From Sorghum bicolor (Eukaryota > Streptophyta > Magnoliopsida > Poales > Poaceae): a stretch of DNA of 64,000 nucleotides. Below, piece after piece: positions 1 to 10,141 of the stretch (position 1 is its first letter; each line of letters begins with the position of its first letter). Location: the NCBI RefSeq assembly GCF_000003195.3, contig NC_012878.2, forward strand, positions 23,580,071-23,644,070, written 5' to 3'. A model generated the notes under the pieces. That model searched no databases. It was not told the DNA's origin and worked only from the letters and a program-made list of their open reading frames with translations. The position numbers and the translations under genes are program-made.

Positions 1-940
1 CTGGGTGCTTATCTGTGGCCGCCCCTCGACGTCGAGAGGCCGAGCTCTCTGCTTGCTGAGCCGCCGCCACGTGGAGCAAACCCCGCACCTCATCTCGAAT
101 GCGTCGTGCCTGCGAGTTTGAGGGCTTAGGTGTGTTATATAGCAGCATGGTCACCGCCACGATGTTCTGACCAGCTCGAGGGAATTGGCTGATGAGCGGT
201 TCAGGCTCCTCTTCCCCATCGATCTGTCGGTACACGTCTTGAGCGCGTCCGCGCGCACCCACGCTGGGCTACGGTTGGTCTCACTCGAGAGCCTGCTGTA
301 GTTGGCTGAGGTACTCTCGGTCCTTGTCGAGCTTGGCTTTTGGCTCTCATAGCTGCACAAGTTGCGCGGCCTTGTCGTCCTGAGGTGATGGGTCTGCCTG
401 CCCGTTGTTCCCAGGTGTCCTAGGATCTCCCCCTGCCGTGGGAGCTCGTGCACCAGCGGCGGCGTCCTCAGTGTCGTCCGTTGTAGCCACGGCTCCGTCG
501 ATGTTTTAGCACTCGCTCGTAGGGTCATAGCTGTCGGACTCAGAGTCAGGGTCTGGCTCGGTGGTGTAGAAGCATCCGCGCCACTCCTCCACCAACTGTT
601 GCCTGAGCGTGGTGAGAGTGTATCATCCAAGTCCAAGGCATCGAGGCCTACATATCTGGGGAAAACCTGGACACTCAGCCACTTGCCGAGCTTGCTGCCG
701 CGTCTCCGTGTCGTGCGGGAGGACTACTGGTCGCTCCACGCACGTCCTGGCGAGCGACGTTGCGGCTTTGTCCAAGCCAAACGGGAGCATCCGCCTTGTG
801 GCGAATAGACCATGTGGTAATAGGGCAGATGGTGGCGACAGTGCGTGGGGTACGCTACCCCTTAATGCCGTCGTGCGGTCGCTCTGTCGCCTGGCCGTCG
901 TGACTGCGGCTTTGGTGCACAGAGCTATCGGCCCCTCCAT
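1..940 (-). pseudogene. 5' gag/leader remnant of outer Tat-type Gypsy element B
   Basis: This stretch reads on the minus strand and matches, by eye, the gag N-terminal region of element A at about 13490-14340. Shared wording includes the TGTGGCCGC(T/C)CCTCGACGTCGAGAGGCCGAG block near 13-50 and the minus-strand peptide with a PFGLDKAATSLAR-type segment near 760-800, which A has as LFGMDNAAASLAR. It is the 5' end of the gag of an older element that continues beyond the left edge of the window. Reading frames are interrupted and no catalytic domain lies inside the window. Assignment rests on similarity to element A. Confidence 0.75.
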
Positions 941-1232
941 TGTTGCCTATCCTACATGGGGCGATGATCGTGCAGCAACACTGGGGCGGTGGCGATGCTG
1001 ATCATGCCTTCTCTTGGGTGGGAAGCATGGTGGTGAGGCCGTCGTGGGGCCTTTGATCACGTGGGCATGACGCGTGCCCCCTGGTCCTCTGATTGAGAGC
1101 AGGATCATGTCGTACCCGAAACCGGTGGACATGAACTCTAGGCTCCCAAACCAGATCACCGTGGAGCGCGGGATCGGTGAGATGTGAGTGGCCATCCGAA
1201 AGAAGATGGGAAATCGATAGTAACACGCAGGG

Positions 1233-1250
1233 CCCCTACCTGGCGCACCA
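1233..1250 (-). promoter_or_regulatory. Primer binding site of element B
   Basis: Read on the minus strand, the LTR ends in CACCGACA and is followed by GTTGGTGCGCCAGGTAGGGG. Element A has the equivalent GTTGGCGCGCTAGGTAGGGG at the same place. The position directly downstream of the LTR identifies it as the tRNA primer site for minus-strand DNA synthesis. Bases 941-1232 are leader without recognisable coding content. Confidence 0.7.
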
Positions 1251-1462
1251 ACTGTCGGTGTTTTGACCTCGGGGGGGTAACACAAACGAGTGAATTTGTG
1301 TGCGCGTTCCCTTTTTCAGATGGTTATGCAAGAACGACACAAAGATTTATCCTGGTTCGGGCAAAGGAAGGCCCTACGTCCAGCGGGGGGGGGGGAGTGT
1401 GTATTATCTTGCACCTAAGTGCTTGTACAAGGGCGAATACAAGTAGATGTGGCTAATAATTC
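1251..1462 (-). repeat. 5' LTR of element B, outer piece (interrupted by A)
   Basis: It starts TGTCGGTGTTTTGACC in plus-strand reading, which is the LTR terminus (CACCGACA at the minus-strand 3' end). It follows the same order as the A LTR: the GGTTCGGGCAAA block, the CCCTACGTCCAGCGGGG block, then CACCTAAGTGCTTGTACA. It stops abruptly at 1462, where element A begins, and resumes at 15801 beyond A. Confidence 0.85.
1458..1462. repeat. Target-site duplication AATTC, left copy
   Basis: AATTC lies immediately outside the TGTCGG terminus at 1463 and is repeated immediately outside the other terminus at 15801-15805. A 5-bp direct repeat is the normal integration footprint of Gypsy elements, so A inserted as one unit into the LTR of B. 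Confidence 0.92.
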
Positions 1463-2525
1463 TGTCGGTGTTCTCCCCCCGAGGGGTCACACCAATGAGT
1501 AAAACTTGTATGCGTGCTCCCTTTTCCAGATGGTGATGCAAAAAGACACAAAGATTTATCTTGGTTCGGGCAAGAGAAGGCCCTACGTCCAGCGGGGGGA
1601 GACTTTGTATTATTCTGCACCTAAGTGCTTGTACAGGGGTGAATACAAGCATGGAATGGATGGAGATGGAGTGAGTTCACTCTACTACGAGTGTGTTGTA
1701 TGTTGGGTTGTGTTGTATTGCGTCGCCTATATCCGCTCCCGGGCCTCCCCTTTTATAGTTCCAAGGAGGGGCCTAGGGTACATGTATAGGCATTAGAGTA
1801 TCGGTCGATAGAGGTATGGCGCGCTGACCTACTCGAGGCCTCCGTACCAGCGTGGTTTCGAGCCATCTTGTCCTGGTAGCTTGATGATGATTACGCGTGC
1901 CCCGGTATCCCCCTATGCGCACCGTCCTAGGTTGGCTTATCTGTTGCATGCTTGTACGTCATGGTGACAGATACGTCAGAGTGGTTGCAGTGTTGTCATT
2001 CGACGCCCAACCCTTCCCCAGGAATGAAACGTGCCTACTCGAGGGTCGGATGCCGTGCAACGCCTTGCTAGCCAGAGCGCTGACCTTGGGCGTCTCGAGG
2101 GGGGTCTTGATTAGACGTTCTGACCCGCTTCCTGCAACCTGCCATGCTCTGGCTTATTTGGTGGGGAAGGCTGCAAAAAGAATGACGGGACGGGTGCCTG
2201 TTCCCTATCACGCTTCCCGTGACCTGCGGGTTAGGTGAGAACGCGGTAGGCGCATTAAATGCCCTGGTTCCCGTGCCCTCGTCAGGCAGTGGGCGGCGTC
2301 CTTGCGCTCGACACCTTCAATTTGCTCGAGCCCGTTTCTGTATTCGACGGTAGCCTGCGCTCGAGCTCTGGTCGATTCACAGGACGCCCTTTCCGTCTTC
2401 AAGGCTGCGGTCGTCGAGGACCGTACGTGTGACTAGGTAGAGCGTCGAGTTGGAGGCCTCGACTTGGGTACAGGTGTTCTTTTTATGCACATCATGTAAG
2501 GTACCCCTTACTGATATCCTCGACA
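1463..2525 (-). repeat. 3' LTR of element A
   Basis: 1063 bp. In minus-strand reading it runs from TGTCGAGGATATCAGTAAGG at 2525 to CACCGACA at 1463. A minus-strand TATA motif (reverse complement of CCTTTTATAGTT near 1747-1760) marks the LTR promoter. It pairs with 14764-15800. The middle differs by an indel: about 30 bp around 1990-2025 is missing from the other LTR. Confidence 0.92.
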
Positions 2526-2539
2526 GTAGCCCCCAAGTC
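2526..2539 (-). promoter_or_regulatory. Polypurine tract of element A
   Basis: The minus-strand sequence GACTTGGGGGCTAC abuts the LTR start TGTCGAGG. This is the plus-strand DNA primer position. Element C has GACTCGGGGGCTAC at the same place (19500-19513). Near-identical tracts occur again at 2621-2632 and at 8190-8201, the latter just past the end of pol. Confidence 0.85.
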
Positions 2540-3441
2540 TCCATTTGAGCGCTGGCGCTCGAGTGGAGGCTATACTTTTTGGTTGAGGTTTCGTGGGGGC
2601 GCGCGAGCGACCCCGCGGCGGTAGCCCCCGAGCCGTTGGAGGAGTTTTTGACTCCTTCGAGGGTTATATCGCCTAATTTGCAGAAACGCTGTCGACACCT
2701 ATGGTGGAAGGTTCTGATTGGCCCGTCTTGCACAGGGGTTTCAACGTACTCTCGATAGAGCGAGCGTCATCCACCCTAGATTGAGCACCTAATGGGTAGC
2801 CCAAGTGAGAGCCTGTGCCCCTTTCGAGGGGGTCAGCTATAGCCCGGAGGCATTCTCATAAAGCGGGGTCGACGTGGTCGGGGATGCTGGTCTCGTTCGA
2901 TAGAGTCCAGTGGCTCGATGCCTCCCTTCGGGGGGATTCCTCTCGACTGTCTCAACCCCACCTTGGACATCCCCAGCGAGTTCTCGAGGTGGGCCTCGAT
3001 TTTCGACCACTCGCCGGGCATCCCTGACTCTGGTACTCGAGATCGGCTGTCGAACCCTTTCGGCGGGTCAGCCTACGACCTCTCAAGACTTTCATGGGTA
3101 CGTACCTTGGCTTATAGGGGAAGGAAAAGGACCGCGGCGGTTCACCTTTTTGCCCGTTGGGCGCATCTTTTCAGACAGGGGCCGTTGCGACACTGTATCG
3201 GCGCATAATTCGTAGCGTCCCGTCTGTGAGGAGAAAAAAGAACGTTAGGTGGCCCATTTATGGGGGAGTTACCGTGTTTATCGGATCTGTCCGTTGGTGG
3301 GTTGCCGTCTATAAATATCCCGTGGCCTTGCTGCCGTTCTCCCTTCCGCCTTCTGCCTCCATTTTTGCCTCAGCTCCCTTGCCATCTCACGCACGCGCGC
3401 ACCCTCAAGTAGTAGCGAGTTTGCCTTTCTTTCACCCAAAA
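2540..3441 (+). promoter_or_regulatory. Upstream region of the antisense gene in element A
   Basis: About 900 bp of GC-rich non-coding sequence between the polypurine tract and the antisense gene's start codon. It contains the PPT-like repeat at 2621-2632, CTCGAG-rich text and the TATA box at 3310. A related stretch in inverted orientation lies at about 18600-19500 in fragment C. No conserved protein is visible here. Confidence 0.6.
3310..3317 (+). promoter_or_regulatory. TATA box of the antisense gene
   Basis: TATAAATA lies 125 bp upstream of the ATG at 3442, on the strand opposite to the retrotransposon genome. The inverted copy in C keeps a TATAAATG in the same place (reverse complement of 18713-18725), which supports a real promoter. 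Confidence 0.6.
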
Positions 3442-4374
3442 ATGCCTGTGAGACTCGTCGCCGCCGATGACTGGCGCCCGTTGTCGATGACGGAGCGCCG
3501 GGTGTTGGAGCTTGAGAGGGAGGGACTCCTACGCCCCCGCACGTCTTCGTCGCGGCCGGAGTGGATCGCGCCGGCGGCGGACCACCAGGAGCCCAATCCA
3601 CCCAAGTGCTACGTGGTTTCGTTTGCCAAGTTCCACTGCCACGGCTTGGGAGCTCCTCCGAGTCGCTTCATGCGGGCACTTTGCCATCACTACGGGGTGG
3701 AGCTCCAGCACTTCTCCCCAAACGCCATCACTGTCGCGGCAGTCTTTGCCGCGGTGTGTGAGGGCTATTTGGGGATGATGCCCCACTGGGATTTGTGGCT
3801 CCACCTGTACTGGGGCGAGCTTTTCAACGCTCCCGTCAGAACTGCTGGAGTGAAGAAACCCGTGCGGGCCGGGTGCCTCAATCTGGTGCTGAAGACCGGC
3901 AAAACGGAGAGGCCACGCGAGTACATCCTGGTGGGATTGTCATCGAACCACGCCGGATGGGACTCCCAGTGGTTCTACTTGCGGAACGATGATGGCCTCC
4001 TTCCTACCTACACCGGCCGCTTAATCTTGGAGCGCCCGGAGAACTGGACGTACGGCGTCATCCAAGTCCACCAATCGCGGCTCGACCCCATCCTCGACGC
4101 CTTGAAGAAATTACGCGAGGAAGGCCTAACCGCCGCTCTCGTCCTCTCGGCCATCCATCATCGGAGGGTTCTCCCGTTGATGTCTCGGCCGCTGAGGATG
4201 GACGAGATGGGTCCCGGCGTTTCGTCCCGGGACCTCGAGGCGTGCCGGATGTCCAACGAGGCTCCGGCGGATGATGAGGTCGCGGCTCCGGTCAGGGTGG
4301 CTGTCGCTGGCGACTTCCAGCCGGAGCATGTCAATGGCTTCCCTATGAGGCCTGACGTGGGATCAATCGATCTG
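3442..4374 (+). CDS. Antisense accessory protein, exon 1: 'putative gypsy type transposon' domain
   Basis: This exon gives 311 codons without a stop from ATG 3442 to the GT of a donor site (TCTG|GTAAGG at 4375). The start is chosen because the protein copied in C aligns from the same MPVRL. Its core, FMRALCHHYGVELQHF followed by SPNAITVAAVFAAVCEGYLG and HWDLWLHLYWGELF, resembles the plant domain Pfam calls Transposase_28 (putative gypsy type transposon). That domain has no known enzymatic activity. The exon runs against the retrotransposon's own genes and belongs to a multi-exon unit reaching 7820. Function is unknown; the longer upstream reading frame from 3157 crosses the TATA box and is unlikely to be used. 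Confidence 0.75.
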
Positions 4375-4451
4375 GTAAGGTCCTTTCTTGCATATGGCTT
4401 CGATTCTGGATTTCCTTCGATCCCTCTTTAAGCTTGTCTTCGCTCTCGCAG

Positions 4452-5141
4452 GGACCGATCGACGTTCGGTCCTCGAGGCCTCCAGTAAAGGAGGACGAGG
4501 TCGACCACGACAAGCGGTGCCAGTCCGCTGAAAAGCAGAAGTCCGCAAAGGACTCAGAAAAGAAGAAGGAAAAGAAGAAGAATCTCGATCGCCAAGCGTT
4601 AGAGGCGCGTCGAGCAAAGTCCAGGCAAAGGGGGGGGGGCTGAAGAAGAATCCCCCAATGAGGATGATAGCGGTGATGGTGACGACGATAGCGATGATTC
4701 GGAGGGAATGGCGTCCCGTCTCGACCGGATCCTCGATGGCCCACCTCCGACCGCCGTCGACGTCCCACGGACAGAAGTCCAAAGCGGGGCGCCAAGCGGG
4801 TCTCGTGAAAGTCAGCGGAGGGAGGCGTCCCCGCACCGCTGCCGCGCCGACACTCCTTCACAACCTGCACCAGGTCGGGATGTCTCCCGCCCCCAGCCTC
4901 CTCCCGCGTCTAAGGCGGGCCATCGGGTCAAGTCCTTGACGGCGGGGCCGCTGACTCGCGGCCGCGCTGCGGCTTCCAGCAAGGGGGGAACGGATCGCAG
5001 GAGTGCCAGTCCAGGCACCGGCCAAGCGGGAGATGTCAAGCCGAGGCCGGCGCCTGCTCGAGAGGTGCCTGGAGCCTTGACGCGGGGCAGCTCGAGGCCC
5101 ACCGGTTGAGGTACCGGCAGGCGGGTCTCTCTCCCTGTGGG
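4452..5141 (+). pseudogene. Antisense accessory gene, exon 2 (Lys-rich then acidic; frameshifted)
   Basis: The exon starts after an acceptor CTCTCGCAG at 4451, in phase with exon 1. It encodes a Lys/Glu-rich segment of the KDSEKKKEKKK type up to a nine-G run near 4632-4640. There the frame is lost and a TGA follows. The next frame continues with an acidic Asp/Ser stretch and a Pro/Ser/Arg-rich tail to about 5107. The G-run is probably a slippage frameshift. A donor GGGTAAGG near 5142 closes the exon. The region is low-complexity and I see no known domain. Confidence 0.55.
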
Positions 5142-5223
5142 GTAAGGTTTCAATGTCATGATTCCTCTCCTTGGATGTCTCTGCACTTTCCCAGCTTCTC
5201 TCATGCTTGTTCCTCTTTCTCAG

Positions 5224-6530
5224 GTTGAAGCGGACACTTGAGCAGGCTCAGCCCTCGATGGCTAAAAGGCTCAAGGTGGGAGCGGCCTCCAAGGATTCAG
5301 GTTAGCGGTTCATTCCTAACTTTGTGTTAGCTTTGTGTTGGTTATTATGGCGACTAATTTTTGCTATCGGTTGCTTGTAGGCTCCTCCAATCCTCAGCCG
5401 TCGACCAGTATCGAGGGCGCTCTGCCTCGCCCATTGGTGGTGGAGTCCACCCCGCCGTCGCCAAAGCGGGTTGAAGCGCCCATCTCCAAGAGCTGGAGGG
5501 AGCCCCCAAGCCTCCTCGATCGGGGGTCGAGGCAGATCCTATCACTATAAGTGACGGGTCTAGCGACGGGCCTCCGAGGGACGCCTGCCCTATGGACGAG
5601 GAGGTCAAGGCCTCTCCCATCGTGAGGCGGACACCTTGGCCCATCGGGCTCCACTCCATCGAGAAGTAGAGGAAGAAAGAGAAAAAAGAGCGGGAGCAGG
5701 AGACACGGCGACAGCCGCAAGAGGAGCAGCAGCCGTAGCAGAAAGAAGGAGAGGAGGGGCGGCCGCCAGCGGGTCCCCAGCTCGAGGAGCTGCTGGAGCA
5801 GGACCGTCAATGGGAGCTGCGGGAGCTCTAGGAGCAGCAGTAGAGGGGCCAGCAGTTAGAGGATCTGCTCGAGCCTCCCTCTCACAGTCCGCCCCAACCA
5901 GTGCCACCAGCGCCATAAGAGCCTAGAAACCGGGAGGAGGGTCTGCCAGTTTACGGTCCTCCGACCCCGGCGTGGCTCCGTCTAGGGGCGCCCGCCTCGA
6001 TCCTAGCAGAGTCGGGGCGGGCGGACGGCGTGGTGGCGCTCGCCTGTATGATGCGCACCCCCGTTGACCCTCAGTCCGAGATCAAGGGTACCATCTACGT
6101 CATGGATGGGATTGCTCCGGGGTTCCTTCGAGAGTGTCGGCCGTGGGAGGACCGCATTCTCGCTGAGGAGGACGAGGCTGGAACGTCAGGCGGCGGTGGA
6201 GGCAGCGAGACCGGGACCTGGAAGACGGTGGACGACGATGGGCGGTTCCCCTCCCTCGTCGACTTGTTCCTGCGCCACGGGGGGTCGCTCGAGACCGTCG
6301 AGGAGCTCATCTGAGGCGTCAAGGCGCGCGCCGACCAGGAGATGGAGAACTGGTGCCCCGACCGGATCCGCATCCGGGCTTCCACCGATCCGTCTGAACC
6401 TAGTATTTTCCTAGACGACCGGAAGGAGGCCGAAAAGTGGGAGCACGTTGAGGAGCTTCGCCTCTAGATGAAGCATACAGTGGGGCTCCTGTCCGACGTT
6501 GTTAACAACGGGCTCGGACCGACCTACTTT
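5224..6530 (+). pseudogene. Antisense accessory gene, exons 3-4 (middle part, broken)
   Basis: Exon 3 (5224-5300) lies between CTTTCTCAG and a GTTAGC donor. Exon 4 (5381-6530) starts after TTGCTTGTAG and ends at TTT|GTAAGT. Exon 4 encodes a Glu/Arg/Ala-rich stretch and, near 6030-6314, a segment with WEDRILAEEDEAGTSGGGG followed by an acidic patch. Several stops split it, for example TGA at 6312. The splice sites look canonical although the coding frame is worn. No family recognised. Confidence 0.45.
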
Positions 6531-6605
6531 GTAAGTGTTTTTCGGGCTTTAATCCTTATAGAACGTTTGGTTTTGTGTGCTAATTACCCAATGTCTGGCT
6601 CGTAG

Positions 6606-7820
6606 GACCTAAAATAGACCTCCCGCATTAAATCGAGCTTCATCCACGGCACGAGAGGCGGCTGGGAGCAACTCCCCATTCTCAAGGACAAACTCCTAGA
6701 GTCGCAGGAGAAGCTCCTCAAGGCCTATAAAGAGCTTTTGGCGCTTGAGGAGGAGAAGAAGGAGAGGGAGGCTGCTCTGGCTGAGGCTCGAGAGGCTTCG
6801 AAGAAAGCGGTGGAAGAGGCTGCGCTTCTGAGGGAGCGGACCATGGTGGTTGAGGAGGCCGCGTCCAAGGCCCGGGACGAGGCCCTGTCTTACAAGAGTG
6901 CCGCTGCTGACCTGGACAAGGAGAAGGGCCTCCTTAAGACTGAACTTGCATCCGCTCGAGAGACCTTTCAAATGATGAAGGTGGAGTGCGTGAATGGCGA
7001 GATCGCTCGGAGCGCCGCGGAGGAGGCCAAGAAGAAGGCCCTCAAAGATCTCGAGGCTGAGCAGATTCGATCTCGCGGCCTTTCTGACGATGTCGACCGT
7101 CTGAAGGGAGAGCTGCTAGAGAAAAATGGTGCCATCGCGCAGGCTGGCAAGGCGATCGAGGATCTGCGCATTGCCAACACCGAGCTGGTGCGCTCCAACA
7201 AAGAGATCGAGAGGGCCAACACTAACTTGGTTGGCGTGAATACGGCTCTGGATGAGAGCATTCGTGGTACGTTTCTACTATCGAGTCTTTTCTCTGAGGT
7301 GTGCTTGGTGTTATCTAATTTCTTCATGTTTGTCTTTGTAGAGCTTAAAGACGAGCTGCTCGCCGCCCAAGTCGAGGCTCGCTCTGCCAAGGCCCAGCTC
7401 GAGGGGGAGGTCGCTTTGAACCGTCGGCTGCGGACGGCGATAAGCGATCTCTCGACCTCTTGGGAGGTCGAGCCCATGGACGAGTCGAGGGAGGAGGCTC
7501 GAGACGACGCACTCGTCGATCAGCTGTGCTATCTAGGCGCAACACTGAGGGATCGAGTGCGGGACGCTCTTCATATCGGAGTGAAGCGGGCGATGGCGGT
7601 AGTCCGCTCAGGCTTTTTGTACGATATGGAGGTGGTGTCCCACGGCTTCGTCACCGACATCTCCAAGACTGACGCGGAGAACGAGGAGAGGCTCCACGCC
7701 TTGATTGACGATGCAGAGGTCACTGGGGAGAGGTTGGCTAAGTTTTTCGAGCCGGAAGTACTTCCCCCCGGGACTAGCCCGGGCGCGGGCGATGGTGGTG
7801 AGGACCGAGATGCGGAATGA
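6606..7820 (+). pseudogene. Antisense accessory gene, exons 5-6: long coiled coil
   Basis: Exon 5 starts after TGGCTCGTAG and soon meets a TAG (GAC CTA AAA TAG), then stays open from 6738. It encodes a long heptad-like Ala/Glu/Lys coiled coil (EEEKKEREAALAEAREASKKA). A 75-bp GT-AG intron (7267-7341, GTACGT...TTTGTAG) interrupts it; it is a multiple of three and has no stop, so reading through does not break the frame. The C-terminus is acidic and Gly-rich and ends with TGA at 7818-7820. By composition it could be a self-assembling structural part of the antisense protein, but this is inference. Confidence 0.6.
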
Positions 7821-8363
7821 GGTTTGTGAGCCTGCTCTAGGTGCCTAGGCCCCTTGTACAGTATTTTGTCGGTCTATCTTATGTAGTACTGTGTTTTTGA
7901 GTGGCTTATAAGATCTGTGAATGTTTGCCTATCTTTCCGCTCGAGATTCTTTTTCTGCCTGTATCTGTAGTTCCCATTTGGTCTTTTGTTAAGGCGACCT
8001 CGATTGCCTCGAGGGTGAGGAAGCGAGTAAAGGTACCGTAGCCCGGAGGCGTAGGAGTCCTTAGGCTCGTCGTCCCTCGGCCCTTAAGGGGCTCGAGGTG
8101 CCTCCACTACTCGACCGCGTGAGATTTTCTGATAGGAACAAGAGAATTTCCTGGTTTTTTCGATATTTTGGGGGGGGGTACCCCCCTGCTAGCCCCCGAG
8201 GGGGTATCGACTATGATGGGTCATAGTTGGTACTCCCTTCTAACGTTGAAATTTTGACCAATGAAAAAAAGTAAATTACTCGAGGGAAAGATCTTTTTCA
8301 TTCATGCGTTCATTCATAAGGTCTTGGTACAAAATGTGGATGGGAACATAAAGCTTTGAAATT
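7821..8363. other. Convergent gap between antisense gene and pol, with G/C hairpin and PPT-like tract
   Basis: This is the shared 3' flank of the plus-strand antisense gene and minus-strand pol. It is T-rich with possible 3'-end signals. At 8170-8187 a run of nine Gs, then TA, then six Cs can fold on itself. At 8190-8201 the minus strand reads CTCGGGGGCTA, matching the core of the real polypurine tract. No coding potential seen. Confidence 0.6.
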
Positions 8364-9443
8364 CTAGGGGTAGAATCGACGTAGCTGTTTGATGTTCCAC
8401 GCGTTGGTGAAGATCGCCCCTTTCTCGTCCGCTAGCTTGTATGTCCCCTGCTTCAGGACCTCAGCCACTACGTATGGGCCCTCCCAAGGTGGAGTCAGCT
8501 TGTGGCGTCCTTAATTGCTTTGGTCGTCCACATTCAGATCTCTCTTGTGCACGTGCTTGTCGTGGTAGCGTCGAAGCTTCTACTGGTATCTGGCGGAGTT
8601 GAGGAGGGCCATGTCTCGAGCTTCCTCGAGTTGGTCGACCGCATTCTCTTGAGTCTCTTTATTTGATTGCTCGTTGTATGCTTTGAGTCGAGGGGATCCA
8701 TACTCGAGGTCCGTTGGGAGCACAGCCTCAGAGCCATAAACCATGAAGAATGGGGTGTATTTTGCGGCCCTGCTTGGCGTCGTCCTTAAGCTCCATAGGA
8801 CCGAAGAAAGCTCCTCGACCCATTCCTTGCCAAATTTCTTCAAGCGGTTGTAGATCCTCGGTTTGAGCCCCTGCAAAATCATGCCGTTGGCACGCTCGAC
8901 CTGGCCATTAGTTCGATGGTGAGCTACTGCAGACCAGTTCAAACAGATGTGATGCCGATCGGAGAAGTCCAAGAACTTTTTGCCGGTGAACTGAGTGCCG
9001 TTGTCGGTGATGATGACATTGGGAATCCCAAACCGGTGGATGATGTCAGTGAAGAAAAGGACGGCCTGCTCGGAGCGGATGTTCATGATGGGTCGAGCCT
9101 CGATCCATTTGGAGAATTTGTCGATGGCTACCAACAAATGGGTGTACCCCCCTGCTGCCTTCTGTAGAGGTCCTACTAAGTCGAGCCCCCACACCGCAAA
9201 CGGCCACGTGATGGGGATCATCTGGAGAGCGTGGGCGGGCAGATGCATCTGCTTGGTGTAGAATTGGCACCCTTGGCATGAGCGCACGAGCTCGATGGCG
9301 TCAGCTACGGCCATTGGCCAGTAGAAACCGTGTCGGAAAGCATTCCCTACGAGGGTCCGTGGAGCAGCATGGTGGCCACAAGCCCCCGAGTGTAGATCCT
9401 CGAGGAGTTTTCGGCCTTCCTCTATGGTGATGCAACGCTGCAA
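8364..9443 (-). pseudogene. int: Element A integrase
   Basis: The minus-strand reading has the zinc-binding N-terminus with His residues in the HSGACGHH area and CQGCQ. The catalytic triad follows: D in GLDLVGP, D in ITDNGTQF and E in NGQVERAN. The open part is 8580-9443. The C-terminal segment (TPPWEGPYVV ... NAWNIKQLRRFYP) continues in other frames to TAG at 8364-8366, after a frameshift near 8580 and a TAA near 8513. It would insert the cDNA into chromosomes. The core residues are present but the broken C-terminus makes this copy a pseudogene. Confidence 0.88.
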
Positions 9444-9584
9444 GATCCATGTCGGGCTTCGTCGGTATAGCTCGTTGCCTTCGCCGTAGATTACATATGA
9501 TTTGGCCAGTCGAGCGATACGGTGGGCCTCGGATCGATCTATTGGCAGCTCGCATCGAATTAGGCAATCGAGGAATGGCGTGCG

Positions 9585-10141
9585 CTAGTCAAACGGTCGA
9601 CTGGGCCGCTGTTCCACCTCCATTACCTCGGCTACCATTAGTAGCGCTTCGACGGTGTCGGTTTGCTGGGCAGGAGTGGCTTCGACACCAGCCACTGAAC
9701 CCAAGTCGACGGATGGCTCGTGTAGATCTCTCGAGAACGCGTCAGGTGGGACCGTGCCTCGAGTCGACGCGATCTTAGCGAGTTCGTCGGCTGCCTCGTT
9801 GTAGCGTCGGGCGATGTGGATGAGCTCAAGGCTGTGGAACTTGCCTCGAGTCGACGGACCTCCTTGCAGTACGCCTCCATTTTTGGGTCGTGGCAGTTCG
9901 AGGCCTTCATCACTTGGTCGATGACGAGCTGGGAGTCGCCTCGAACGTCGAGGCGTCAGACTCCTAGCTCGATGGCGATCATCAGACCGTTGACAAGGGC
10001 TTCGTACTCCGCGACTTTGTTGGACGCGGCAAAATGAATCCTGATGACATACCTCATATGAACGCCCAGGGGTGAGATGAATAGCAGGCCCGCCCCAGCT
10101 CTCGTCTTCATGAGGGACCCGTCGAAATACATCGTCCACAA
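9585..10141 (-). pseudogene. Element A RNase H
   Basis: The N-terminal half is visible at 9956-10141 as MYFDGSLMKTRAGAG and then KVAEYEALVNGL, the D and E of the RNase H fold. A frameshift near 9956 moves the rest (RGDSQLVIDQV-like, HIARRYNEAADELAK) to neighbouring frames at 9585-9950. This is the second RNase H typical of Tat elements, placed between RT and integrase. Function in this copy is lost by frameshift. Confidence 0.75.

Noticed and set aside
151..636. 161-codon minus-strand frame
   Set aside because: An off-frame reading of the gag region of B; element A's off-frame equivalent (13626-14042) is similar only because DNA is similar.
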